Part shown: positions 17,921-26,078 of the stretch, in pieces
Position numbering within the stretch: position 1 is the stretch's first letter
Layout of the letters: every line of letters begins with the position of its first letter
Origin: CAWKGV01 sp963849305
GTDB lineage: Bacteria > Pseudomonadota > Alphaproteobacteria > Acetobacterales > Acetobacteraceae
Length of the DNA stretch: 48,659 nt
Direction of reading: 5' to 3'
NCBI GenBank assembly: GCA_963849305.1
Contig: CAWKGV010000014.1
Coordinates: forward strand, 1 to 48,659
Program-made: the position numbers and the translations under genes
The notes under the pieces: generated by a model
Told to the model about the DNA's origin: nothing
Databases searched by the model: none
What the model saw: the letters and a program-made list of their open reading frames with translations, nothing else

Positions 17921-17968
17921 GCGTTCCGGCCCGCCGCGGCCGGGCGATCCGGGAGGCGGCGGGGCGAG

Positions 17969-18715
17969 ATGGGCGGGCGGAACGGACGCGCGGGGCTGGC
18001 CGAGCAGGCCACGCTGCTGGACGACGGGCTGGGTCCGGAACAGCCGGCCGGCGCCGAGGGCCATCGCGCGCGGATGCGGGCGCGGTTGCTGACCGCCGGC
18101 CCCGACGCGCTCGCCGATCACGAGATGCTGGAGATGGTTCTGTTCCTCGCGCTGCCGCGGCGCGACACCAAGCCGATCGCTCGTGCCCTGCTCGACCGTT
18201 TCGGCAGCTTCGCAGGAGCGATCGCGGCACCGCTGAATGACTTGCGCGGGACCGAAGGGCTGGCGGAGGCGGGCGTGGCGGCGCTCAAGCTGGTGCAGGC
18301 TGCGGCGTTGAGGCTCGCCAAGGCCGAGGTGATTGGCCGGCCGGTGCTCGCCAATTGGGACCGGCTGATGGAGTATCTGAACGCGGCGCTGGCGCGCGAG
18401 CGGATCGAGCAGTTCCGGGTGCTGTTCCTCGATACCCGCAACCGCCTGTTGGCCGACGAGGCGCAGGGGCGCGGGACGGTGAACCACACGCCCGTCTATC
18501 CGCGCGAGGTGGTCAAGCGCGCGCTCGAACTGCACGCCACGGCGTTGATCCTGGTGCATAACCACCCGAGCGGCGACCCCACGCCCTCGCAGGCCGACAT
18601 GGCGATGACCCTGGAGGTGAAGAACGCCGCGACGGTGCTGGGGATCGCGCTGCACGACCACATCATTGTCGGCAACGGCAAGTGGCTGAGCTTCCGGCGG
18701 GAGGGGTTGCTGTAA
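17969..18715 (+). CDS. radC: RadC family protein (JAB/MPN metalloprotease fold)
   Basis: Full-length RadC-like protein of 248 residues. The N-terminal half (about 30-115) has the helix-hairpin-helix-like segment HRARMRARLL through LRGTEGLAEAG. The C-terminal JAB domain has the metal motif HNHPSGDPTPSQAD (197-210), which is a complete JAMM signature, and a C-terminal LHDHIIVGNGKWLSFRREGLL. The family was once linked to DNA repair, but its biochemical role is unsettled. It converges with the membrane-fusion gene, whose present reading frame overlaps its last 53 bases. Confidence 0.93.
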   Translation: MGGRNGRAGLAEQATLLDDGLGPEQPAGAEGHRARMRARLLTAGPDALADHEMLEMVLFLALPRRDTKPIARALLDRFGSFAGAIAAPLNDLRGTEGLAEAGVAALKLVQAAALRLAKAEVIGRPVLANWDRLMEYLNAALARERIEQFRVLFLDTRNRLLADEAQGRGTVNHTPVYPREVVKRALELHATALILVHNHPSGDPTPSQADMAMTLEVKNAATVLGIALHDHIIVGNGKWLSFRREGLL

Positions 18716-19679
18716 CGAAACACGCTGCCCACTGAGCTTCCGCGGGTTCGCGATCACCTACTGCGGCTCGGGGCCGATGACCGAGAGGTTTCGTGGCGGT
18801 CCTTGGGTCGGCGACGATCGAGACGGTCGCCGTCCGCCCTGCGACGAGCTCAACCTCGGGCGGCACCCTATCGAGGGCGATGCGTACCGGCACGCGCTGG
18901 GCCAGCCGGACCCAGGTAAAGGTGGGATTGACGTTCGGCAGGAGATTCGGACTCGCGCTGGCCTGGGAACTGGCGATCCCGCCCGCCAAACCCTCGACAT
19001 GCCCTTGGAGCGTACCCGACTGGCCCATCAACTGCACGGTCGCCGGGTCGCCGATGTGAATCCGTGGCAGCTTGGTCTCTTGGAAGTAGCCCACGACGTA
19101 AAACGAGTCCGTGTCCACCAGCGCGGCCACTGATTGTCCGGTGGACACATAATCGCCGGGCCGGAGATGGAAGTTGGTCAGGATGCCGTTCACCGTCGCG
19201 CGCACCACCGAGCGCTCCAGGTTCAGCCTCGCCGCGTCCCGGTTCGCTAGCGCTTGCGCATGGCTACTGTGCGCTTCCTGCGCCGCCGCCACCGCCTTTT
19301 GTTGCTGCTGTATGGAGGTGGAGAGATTGCTCTGGGCAAGCTGGCGCTGCTCGTCGCGGTCGGCATCCTCGGCCGCGGCCTGGCTGCTCATCACCGACGC
19401 TTGGGCCCCGGCAAGCGCGAAGGCGAAGCGTTGCGGGTCGATGCGGAATAGCACGGTCCCCCTGCCGACGCGCTGCGTGTCGTGGACATAGACCTCGGAG
19501 ACCAGCCCGGACACATCCGGCGCGATGGTTACCACATCCGCGGCCAGCGCGGCGTCGCCCGTCCATGGCTCCTCGATGTAGTACACCCAAATGCGCCAGC
19601 CAATCACCCCCGCCACGGCGATACAGGCGAGCGTCACCGCGACGCGCCCCAGGGTCGGAAGCATCCGTCCGATGTTCAT
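18663..19679 (-). CDS. HlyD-family membrane fusion protein (AaeA/EmrA-like)
   Basis: Periplasmic adaptor anchored by one N-terminal membrane segment (LGRVAVTLACIAVAGVIGW). Then come the lipoyl half-motif VVTIAPDVSGLVSEVYVHDTQRV, a coiled-coil hairpin with many Gln and Ala (residues about 80-150), the second lipoyl half RATVNGILTNFHLRPGDYV and a beta-barrel region ending VAGRTATVSIV. The ATG at 19679 overlaps the stop codon of the DUF1656 gene. The C-terminal 45 residues look unlike the family and run into radC in antisense. In another frame a natural-looking end (NLSVIGPEPQ then stop at 18758) exists, so a single-base indel near 18800 may have replaced the original tail. It works with FUSC and DUF1656 in aromatic acid or drug efflux. 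Confidence 0.82.
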   Translation of the reverse strand: MNIGRMLPTLGRVAVTLACIAVAGVIGWRIWVYYIEEPWTGDAALAADVVTIAPDVSGLVSEVYVHDTQRVGRGTVLFRIDPQRFAFALAGAQASVMSSQAAAEDADRDEQRQLAQSNLSTSIQQQQKAVAAAQEAHSSHAQALANRDAARLNLERSVVRATVNGILTNFHLRPGDYVSTGQSVAALVDTDSFYVVGYFQETKLPRIHIGDPATVQLMGQSGTLQGHVEGLAGGIASSQASASPNLLPNVNPTFTWVRLAQRVPVRIALDRVPPEVELVAGRTATVSIVADPRTATKPLGHRPRAAVGDREPAEAQWAACFVTATPPAGSSATCRCRQ

Positions 19680-19906
19680 GCGCCCGCGCCGCCGAACGCG
19701 CTCCTCATTGCGGCGAACGCCAGCAGCGTGCCGCCGAGGACGATGGTGTACATCGCCACATCGAACAACGGACGGTGCCACACGAACCGATAGAAGCCCA
19801 CGCGGATCAGCAGGCGGCTCAACAGTGCCCCCAGCAGCCAGGCCGCGACCGCGCAGACCAGCAGGGGCGGAATGTAGACGCCGAACAGGTCGAGTTCACG
19901 CTGCAT
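19676..19906 (-). CDS. DUF1656 small membrane protein (AaeX-like)
   Basis: A 76-residue protein with two hydrophobic segments (ELDLFGVYIPPLLVCAVAAWLLGALL and FDVAMYTIVLGGTLLAF). The N-terminal FGVYIPP followed by a hydrophobic span and the later WHRPLFD are hallmarks of DUF1656, which almost always sits between FUSC and HlyD genes. Its start overlaps the FUSC stop codon by 11 bases and its stop overlaps the adaptor start, so the three are translated as a unit. The exact role of DUF1656 is not known. Confidence 0.88.
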   Translation of the reverse strand: MQRELDLFGVYIPPLLVCAVAAWLLGALLSRLLIRVGFYRFVWHRPLFDVAMYTIVLGGTLLAFAAMRSAFGGAGA

Positions 19907-21947
19907 CGTCCCGGTCCCATTTGGCCGCTGCTTCCGCCGCCGCGTGCTGATCGATGCGGGTCGCCCGCGGGAATAATGCCCGCCGCACGCCGGCGAGCGC
20001 CATCACGGCGTCGCGCGCGGGAACCGAGGACGGGGCCGCGGCGAGCACGTCAAGCGCTGCCTCGATGCACCGCAGTAGGTCCGGCTCCGGCGACACGCTC
20101 GGGCGGCTGAAGTGCGCGGACAGTGCATTCAGCGCACGGCCGATCGCGGCCCGGGCCCGATGCGGCAACGCCGGACGGTTCTGCCAAAGACGGAGCATGG
20201 CGACGCCGACCCGCGTTTCCGCGAGCGGGTCGTTGGCCCGGATGCTTTCGGGTATCATGTCGCCTTGCAACCGCGGCGCCAGTTGCAGCGTGCGGTCCAC
20301 TGAGAGCAGGACATAGACCTCCGCCTCCGGCCGCCAACGCCCTGCGGCGATGGCGGCCAAGTCCGCTCGCCGCGCACGGAGAAGGCGGCGGGTTGTGAAT
20401 AGGACACCCGGGCCGCCGATGACGTCCGCGATCACCAGGGCGCACAGGAGGCCGCCCACCATTCCCAATGCGGTATTCACCGAACTGGTGAAATTGGCGC
20501 TGTAAGTGCTCTGCAAGGCGAGCAGGGAGGCCGTCAGCGCCGCCAGGAGCATCGCTGGCAGCCCGATTGTCGGAACCGGGATGAATGCGCCGATCGGCAG
20601 GAACACCAGGCCCAGCGCCAGGACCAGCAGCGGGAAGCCATGCACGGCCGGGAGCACGCCGAACAAGTAGACGAGTTCGATCAATGACGCGCCGATGACC
20701 GCGAAGAGATACACGCGGATGCCGAGGATCGGGTTTTCCTGGAGCGACATCACGCCGTAGCCGATCATCGTGAACTCCGCGGCAACCAGGCCCGCGTTCC
20801 AGGCCGTTGCGGTCCACACTGCGCCGACCACCACAAAGGCGAGAGCGACCGGCAACAGGGCGAACAATGCCCTGAGCTTGTCGCTGTACGGGACCAGCAA
20901 TACCTCGTGCGCGGCAGCCCGCGCCAGACGTGCCGGCGGCCGGTCACCGGTGGCAACGAGACGCTGCAGCTCCCGGCAATCCTCCCACGCATCCATCAGC
21001 AGGGTGAGCACGCGCCTGAGACTGATCAGCAGGACCGCGCGCCACTCGCCGCGCTTCTCGGCCGATGGCGCGAGGCCGGCCACCCCTCCCCTGACCCGTT
21101 CGGACTCCTCCTGCGGGGCATCCGGCGCCATCGCGACCCAGCCGCGCACCGCGTCCAGCACGCGCCGTACCTCCGGCGGTTCGCTACCGCCCTCCCGCAA
21201 GGCCGACAGGATATCCCGCACGCCGGACAGCACCGCCAGCAGGGTTAGCATGCGCTTGTACAACAGCCGCACCGTGCGCGAGCTGGGCGGGCGCGCGACC
21301 GTGTCGTAGGCGACCTGGGTGGAGAGCGTGATCATCTGCGTCGCGGCGGCGGCGAACTCGACAAGGCCCTGCCCGTCGCCCGCGCGATCCCCGCCCAGTA
21401 CATCGGCGATCCGCCGCTCCGCCTGCTCCAGCCAGGACTTGGTTTGGGCGTCGAGTGCCGGGCCGACCGGATGAGGGAAGACGATGCTGTCCACCACCGT
21501 CGCGCAGACTATGCCAAGCGCGATCTCCTCCATGCGCACCACCGCCGTGGTGAATGCCGAGAGCGGAGCTACGGCGCTCGGGAACCCTATGATAGCTACG
21601 GCGATTGCTCCGGTCTGGAACGCGTATCGGCGCGGCGTACGGTCGAGTGCGGCGAGATAGATCAGACCGATCCCGGTGAAGCCGACGCCCAGGAACAGCG
21701 CCAGGAGGCTATTCGCCAGCAGCCCGGCAAGCGCCAGCACCACGACCGCGCCGCTGACTGTACCGGCGAGGTAGTAGAGCGATCTGGAACGCATGGCGCC
21801 CGAGATGGGCTGCATGACGATAAAGACCACGAAAAGCGCCCAGTACGGACGATCCAGGTTCAGGCTGAAGCCGATCCAGAGAGCGAGCATCCCGGCGGTA
21901 AAGGCCTTGGCCGAGAAGCCGATCTCGGAAGGGCCGGGCAGTGTCAT
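19896..21947 (-). CDS. FUSC-family efflux transporter (AaeB-like)
   Basis: Large inner-membrane protein of 683 residues with two blocks of membrane segments, at about residues 15-160 and 345-500, each followed by a long soluble part, as in AaeB and the fusaric acid resistance family. The first block begins FSAKAFTAGMLALWIGFSLNLDRPYWA and the second ALLPVALAFVVVGAVWTATAW. The start at 21947 is chosen because the recognisable N-terminus begins there; the frame upstream is open but overlaps the antiporter gene and looks non-coding. Probable role: export of aromatic acids or similar toxic compounds with the adaptor and DUF1656 genes downstream. Confidence 0.88.
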   Translation of the reverse strand: MTLPGPSEIGFSAKAFTAGMLALWIGFSLNLDRPYWALFVVFIVMQPISGAMRSRSLYYLAGTVSGAVVVLALAGLLANSLLALFLGVGFTGIGLIYLAALDRTPRRYAFQTGAIAVAIIGFPSAVAPLSAFTTAVVRMEEIALGIVCATVVDSIVFPHPVGPALDAQTKSWLEQAERRIADVLGGDRAGDGQGLVEFAAAATQMITLSTQVAYDTVARPPSSRTVRLLYKRMLTLLAVLSGVRDILSALREGGSEPPEVRRVLDAVRGWVAMAPDAPQEESERVRGGVAGLAPSAEKRGEWRAVLLISLRRVLTLLMDAWEDCRELQRLVATGDRPPARLARAAAHEVLLVPYSDKLRALFALLPVALAFVVVGAVWTATAWNAGLVAAEFTMIGYGVMSLQENPILGIRVYLFAVIGASLIELVYLFGVLPAVHGFPLLVLALGLVFLPIGAFIPVPTIGLPAMLLAALTASLLALQSTYSANFTSSVNTALGMVGGLLCALVIADVIGGPGVLFTTRRLLRARRADLAAIAAGRWRPEAEVYVLLSVDRTLQLAPRLQGDMIPESIRANDPLAETRVGVAMLRLWQNRPALPHRARAAIGRALNALSAHFSRPSVSPEPDLLRCIEAALDVLAAAPSSVPARDAVMALAGVRRALFPRATRIDQHAAAEAAAKWDRDDAA

Positions 21948-22023
21948 GCCTTGCTCCGTTTGCACTGAGGTCGGCGACGTGGAACATCCTTCGTAAACCG
22001 CCGCGACGCCGGCCTCAGCCGAT

Positions 22024-23673
22024 TCACGAGGCCGTCCGGGTGGCGAGACTGGTTTCGGCCAGGTCGAACTCCTGAACAAGCCGATACAGCAAATGATCGT
22101 CGATGGCCCGTGACCGTCGGAGCCGGAACACCTCGTCGCGCTCGGCTTGAATGGCAGCCAGCCGATGGCGGCGTTCCATGGCCATAAGTTTCTTGGCCTG
22201 TTCGGCTTCGTCGCCCGTCGTGCGACCGACCTCAAGCCGGCGACGATAGATCTCGGCGACGTGCTCCGCCGCCTGCGCCCGCAAATCCGGATCACCGTCG
22301 CTGGCCGACAGACTATCGCGGAGTTCTTCGATCTTGCGAATGGCCGCCTCGGCAGCGGCTGACCGGGCATGTTCCTCCTCGTCAACGGGAAGGACGTTCT
22401 CCACCGGCGGAATTCCCTGAGCGAGCAGGGGCAGAGCGAAACTCGCGGCCACGAGCGAGAGCAGAATCACACCGGCCGACAGAAAAATCGCGAGTCCGCG
22501 CGCCGGAAACGATGTTCCATCGGGCAAGGTCAGCGGCAGGGTGAGAATACCCGCCAGGGTAACCGCTCCGCGTACGCCGGCCAGCGCGGTAAGCAAGAGA
22601 AGGCGAACCGACGGGGCCGTGGCCTGCTTGCCACGACGCCTTGCTCGCCAAGAGGCAAAGGTGATGGAGGCCCCTGCCCACATAAAGCGCAACAAGGCGA
22701 GTGCCACGGTGATCGAGACGATGTAGGCAATCAGCCACAAACCGCTCGAGACACCGATGCTCTTGGCGACCGTCGGCATGCCGGCGAAGATGTTGGGCAG
22801 TTGCTGACCCAGGAGCACAAAGATCATGCCATTTAGGGTCACCTGTGCCGTTGTCGCGGTGGCTTTCCGCTGCATGCGGGTGAGCGCCAGGGCCCGTCCC
22901 GACAAGTCGATATAATTCGTTACGAAACCGGCAGCGACGGCCGCGAGAATCCCTGAGACGCCGACACGCTCCGCCGCGAGATAGGCAGCAAAGGGAATGA
23001 GAAGACCCACGAGGACCTGGATCCCGGGCTCTTCGCCGGTACGTCGCGTGAGCCACCCAAGTACCAGGCTGACGACCATCGCAATCGCGATCCCGGCCAG
23101 CAGACCGCCGACGGCGACCACGATGAAGGACAGCGTCGCGGAAACGAATGAAAACGTGCCGGTGACAGCGGCGGCGACCGCAACGCGGAAGCAGACGAGG
23201 CCAGATGCGTCATTGAATAATGCCTCGCCCGCGAGAATGTTCATCAGCCGCGGTGGGATCGGGGTTCGTGCGGCCACCGCGGAGACCGCGACCGCATCGG
23301 TGGGCGAAAGGATAGCGGCGAGCGCGAAGGCCACGGTGAGAGGGACCAAGGGGATCATCGCGTGGACGAGGAGTCCGATGCCCAACACCGTGACGATCAC
23401 CAGGCCGACGGCAAGCGTCAGGATGGCTGCCCGATCGCGGAAGAAGGCACGCTTCGGAATGCGCCAACCGTCGAAGAACAGGAGCGGCGGAATAAACAGA
23501 AGGAAGAAGACGTCGGGCTCGAGTCGCACGTCGAACCCGAAAGCGGCCGACAGGATAACTCCAACGCCAATTTGGATTAGGGGCGTGGGGGCAGCGATTG
23601 GTGATAGTCGGGCCACGATGCCACTGACGGCCACGGCGAGCAGCAGCACAAGCGCGATATCAATCAAGTGCAT
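22024..23673 (-). CDS. CPA1-family Na+/H+ antiporter
   Basis: Integral membrane cation/proton antiporter of 549 residues. About twelve membrane segments are followed by a charged cytoplasmic tail from residue about 430, rich in Glu and Arg and probably coiled coil. Motifs LFIPPLLFFDGW, ILSPTDAVAVSAV and GEALFNDASGLV are those of bacterial NhaP/YjcE-type exchangers, with the paired acidic ion-binding region retained. It lies upstream of the efflux operon on the same strand with a 76-base gap. It may be co-transcribed, although a functional link is not obvious. Confidence 0.9.
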   Translation of the reverse strand: MHLIDIALVLLLAVAVSGIVARLSPIAAPTPLIQIGVGVILSAAFGFDVRLEPDVFFLLFIPPLLFFDGWRIPKRAFFRDRAAILTLAVGLVIVTVLGIGLLVHAMIPLVPLTVAFALAAILSPTDAVAVSAVAARTPIPPRLMNILAGEALFNDASGLVCFRVAVAAAVTGTFSFVSATLSFIVVAVGGLLAGIAIAMVVSLVLGWLTRRTGEEPGIQVLVGLLIPFAAYLAAERVGVSGILAAVAAGFVTNYIDLSGRALALTRMQRKATATTAQVTLNGMIFVLLGQQLPNIFAGMPTVAKSIGVSSGLWLIAYIVSITVALALLRFMWAGASITFASWRARRRGKQATAPSVRLLLLTALAGVRGAVTLAGILTLPLTLPDGTSFPARGLAIFLSAGVILLSLVAASFALPLLAQGIPPVENVLPVDEEEHARSAAAEAAIRKIEELRDSLSASDGDPDLRAQAAEHVAEIYRRRLEVGRTTGDEAEQAKKLMAMERRHRLAAIQAERDEVFRLRRSRAIDDHLLYRLVQEFDLAETSLATRTAS

Positions 23674-23763
23674 CTCGGCTCAGGCGCTTCTTTCCGCCCC
23701 CCTCATGACCCGTGAATTGTGAGCACTCTTCGACCGAGCCGTTCGAAGCCAAGCCGTTAATCC

Positions 23764-23982
23764 GTCGGCCGGCTGGCATCAACCGAGCGTCGCCGTCACG
23801 CTGCGCGAGCCGTCCCAGAACATGTGCAGCGCCACATGGAGCACGATTAGCAGCGCCACCCGCGCGATCCAGCGATGCCGGTGCAGAACGCGTGAGCAGG
23901 TCGGCGGCGATCCCCATCAGCACCACCGACAGCAGCAGTCCCGCTCGCCCATTAGGCAGATTTCAAGTTAAGCGACCCGGCG
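23764..23982. repeat. terC 3'-end direct repeat, copy 1 (older, diverged)
   Basis: About 220 bases that match the 3' end of the terC gene at 29183-29357 over their first 175 bases, with some ten substitutions and small gaps. Beyond that they match copy 2 in an extra non-terC segment (ccgctcgcccattaggcaga and the following 20 bases). The reading frame is broken in this copy: LMGIAADLLTRSAPASLDR instead of LMGIAADLLARVLDRHRW. Orientation is the same as the intact gene. The flank 23674-23763 and 23983-24110 shows no gene. Confidence 0.85.
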
Positions 23983-24110
23983 TCATAAGGCACGCAGCCG
24001 CTCATCGGTGTCGAAGAAACCCGCCTGACCCGCCATCGCCACCTCCCGCGTTCATTGGACGTCAGCGAATCAAATCAGGTCGCGCGTCGCCAGGGTTTTT
24101 CGAGGTGTCC

Positions 24111-24148
24111 GATTGACTCACACATATCTCAGTGGTTATAGGTCAATC
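24111..24148 (+). promoter_or_regulatory. Promoter with inverted-repeat operator for the ArsR-SRPBCC pair
   Basis: A good sigma-70-like pair: TTGACT at 24113-24118, a 17-base spacer and TTATAG at 24136-24141. It lies 34 bases before the ArsR ATG. A perfect 7-base inverted repeat, GATTGAC at 24111-24117 and GTCAATC at 24142-24148, brackets the promoter, which is where an autorepressing ArsR-type regulator would be expected to bind. Seen directly in sequence; function inferred. Confidence 0.55.
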
Positions 24149-24174
24149 AATAGCCAGTAGGTTATCGATCCCGA

Positions 24175-24498
24175 ATGCCGAACGCTCACGATGTGCTCTT
24201 CAGAACGCTCGCCGATCCGACTCGGCGGGCTCTCTTCGAACGACTATGCCGCGAAGGAGAGAAGACGGTCGGGGCTCTGACGGCTCGGGCCGGGGTCTCG
24301 CAACCGGCCGTCTCGAAGCATCTTGGGATCCTGAAGCAGACCGGGTTGGTGCGCGACCGCCACGAAGGTCGCCAGACGCACTATAGCGCGCAGCTCGGCG
24401 CCTTGGCCCCGCTGATCGACTGGACAAGCCAAATGGCTGGGTTCTGGCAAACCCGATTCGACCACCTCGAAGATCTGCTCAAAAGGATGGACCAATGA
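24175..24498 (+). CDS. ArsR-family winged-helix transcriptional regulator
   Basis: A 107-residue DNA-binding protein. The N-terminus LFRTLADPTRRALFERLCREGEKTV and the recognition region AGVSQPAVSKHLGILKQTGLV followed by the wing RHEGRQTHYS are classical ArsR/SmtB helix-turn-helix elements. No metal-binding Cys cluster is present, so it belongs to the non-metal group usually paired with SRPBCC (AHSA1) proteins. Its last bases overlap the ATG of that partner (ATGA). Likely an autorepressor acting at the inverted repeat in its promoter. Confidence 0.92.
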   Translation: MPNAHDVLFRTLADPTRRALFERLCREGEKTVGALTARAGVSQPAVSKHLGILKQTGLVRDRHEGRQTHYSAQLGALAPLIDWTSQMAGFWQTRFDHLEDLLKRMDQ

Positions 24499-24905
24499 CC
24501 AATACCGCGACCGAAGCGCTCTCCGTCGTTGTCGAACGGGAGATACCTTTTCCGCCAGAAAAGATCTGGCGTGCGCTCACGCAACCACACCTGATCGAGG
24601 AGTGGCTCATGAAGAACGACTTCAAGCCTGTCGTGGGCCACCGTTTCAATCTTCGCGCAGACTGGGGCGCTGTTGACTGTCAGGTCCGGGCAGTCGAGCC
24701 GAACAAGACGCTGTCTTACACGTGGGGCGCCTATGGTCTCGAGAGTGTCGTCACCTGGAATCTCACCCCTACGAGCACGGGGACCCACCTGCGCATGGAG
24801 CAGTCGGGCTTCCGGCCGGATCAGCCGCAGTACTACCAGGGCGCCAAGGACGGGTGGCAGCGGTTCTTTGCGGCCCTGGAGCAGGTATTGGCGCGAATGG
24901 ATTGA
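24495..24905 (+). CDS. SRPBCC (AHSA1-like) domain protein
   Basis: A 136-residue cytoplasmic protein of the START/Bet v1-like fold. It shows the typical REIPFPPEKIWRALTQPHLIEEWL opening, a central strand with RVVEP-like RAVEPNKTLSYTW, and the C-terminal helix GWQRFFAALEQVLARM. It is coupled to the ArsR gene by an overlapping ATGA. Such pairs are widespread; the ligand of the hydrophobic pocket is generally unknown. Confidence 0.9.
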   Translation: MTNTATEALSVVVEREIPFPPEKIWRALTQPHLIEEWLMKNDFKPVVGHRFNLRADWGAVDCQVRAVEPNKTLSYTWGAYGLESVVTWNLTPTSTGTHLRMEQSGFRPDQPQYYQGAKDGWQRFFAALEQVLARMD

Positions 24906-24970
24906 AGTCTGCCGGCACAATTCAGAGCTAAAGCAGAATGCTTCGTCGATTGAGCCTGGACGCGGCTCGC

Positions 24971-25191
24971 GTCGGCCGGCTGGCATCAACCGAGCGTCGC
25001 CGCCACCCGGTGCGAGCCGTCCCAGATCATGTGCAGCGCCACATAGAGGACAATCAGCAGCCCGACCCACGCGATCCAGCGATGCCGGTCCAGGACGCGC
25101 GCGAGCAGGTCGGCGGCGATCCCCATCAGCACCACCGAGAGCAGCAGTCCCGCTCGCCCATTAGGCAGATTTCGAGTTAAACGACGCGGCG
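24971..25191. repeat. terC 3'-end direct repeat, copy 2 (recent)
   Basis: About 221 bases. The first 175 are almost identical to the 3' end of intact terC at 29183-29357, with one visible mismatch (gag for gac). The remaining 45 match the non-terC part of copy 1. Translated on the minus strand it reads LLLSVVLMGIAADLLARVLDRH through HRVAATLG and the stop, joined at its front to unrelated residues (NLPNGRAG). It is therefore a truncated terC 3' end. The rest of 24906-25363 holds no recognisable gene. Confidence 0.9.
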
Positions 25192-25363
25192 ACTTCTCGG
25201 CCGAGAACTCAGCACCAGAGTCCGTCCAGTCCGCACGCGCTGGTTCGCGAAAGGCACCTCGTTGAGAACCGGTCGAGGAACACCAGCGCCGCTGGCGGGA
25301 TGCGGCCGAGGTTCGCGCGCGAGCAGGATGCATCCCGCTGCGCGCCGACTCCAACTCGCACAT

Positions 25364-25810
25364 TCATCCGAATGGGTTCATCGGTGCGGCATAGGTCGGG
25401 GTCTTCGCGAGGTCCGCCGGGACGTTCCACAGCGTCGCGAAATACCAGGCAGCCCACGCGATGATCACCAGGCTCAACACCCATACCCATATCGGGATCG
25501 GCGAGCGCGACTCCGCCCGGTGCGGCTCGAACGGCTCTTCCGCCCCGAACGCGTTGACCATGAACTGCACCACGCCATGCACGGTTGCCCCTTCCCGCAG
25601 CCCTGCAACGGTGATTCCCGGGCCATTGCGTACAAGAAATGGAATGTGCCGGACGCCGGTTCCGCCTGTGGTGTCCTGCGCCTCGATGCGCAGCCGGTGC
25701 TCACCATCGGTCAGATCCTTGGTGTCCAGCGTCACCTCGGCCGGCGGCCGGTAATCGCTGATCGGCTCCGGCTGATCGTCGATGAAGATGCGAATTCGCG
25801 GATCGGGCAC
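25364..25810 (-). CDS. Membrane-anchored beta-sandwich protein of the oxidase operon, unknown function
   Basis: A 148-residue protein. Residues 1-90 form a strand-rich domain (RIRIFIDDQP, EVTLDTKDLTDGEHRLRIEAQDTTG) that looks like a small Ig-like fold. Residues about 106-126 are a membrane span (PIWVWVLSLVIIAWAAWYF). A short Pro-rich tail follows. No haem or copper motif is seen. It is last in the cbb3-type operon, 15 bases after the preceding small gene, and is probably an accessory subunit facing the periplasm or the cytoplasm with its sandwich domain. Not recognised as any of the named Fix/Cco proteins. Confidence 0.65.
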   Translation of the reverse strand: MPDPRIRIFIDDQPEPISDYRPPAEVTLDTKDLTDGEHRLRIEAQDTTGGTGVRHIPFLVRNGPGITVAGLREGATVHGVVQFMVNAFGAEEPFEPHRAESRSPIPIWVWVLSLVIIAWAAWYFATLWNVPADLAKTPTYAAPMNPFG

Positions 25811-25825
25811 GCGAGTTGTCCCCCA

Positions 25826-26065
25826 TTAGCGATCGGCGCTCAGGATGCGGTACTTCGGGTGGTTCGGGTCGTGCTCGCCCGGCCTGATGATCATGCGGAG
25901 CGCGGCGACGAAGCAGACGAGCGTCACGACCCCGGCGGCGCTTGCGACGAGGATGTTGCCAAGTACCGGTCCGGCAAGGCCGTGTCCGCTCGCCACAAGA
26001 CCCTCGTGAGAGCCGCAAACCTGCGCCCAGAGCAGAAGAAACCAAGTGGTCAGCTGGCTCAACAT
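25826..26065 (-). CDS. Small two-span membrane protein of the oxidase operon
   Basis: A 79-residue protein with hydrophobic segments at about 3-18 (SQLTTWFLLLWAQVC) and 34-58 (VLGNILVASAAGVVTLVCFVAAL), then a polar tail EHDPNHPKYRILSADR. It lies 13 bases after the CcoO-like gene and 15 before the sandwich-domain gene. By position it could replace CcoQ as a small stabilising subunit, although no sequence match to CcoQ is visible. Confidence 0.65.
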   Translation of the reverse strand: MLSQLTTWFLLLWAQVCGSHEGLVASGHGLAGPVLGNILVASAAGVVTLVCFVAALRMIIRPGEHDPNHPKYRILSADR

Positions 26066-26078
26066 GTTCGCCTCCGTC

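Noticed and set aside
16994..18757. Long minus-strand open frame opposite map and radC
   Set aside because: The plus strand encodes two complete well-known proteins; the minus product is low complexity.
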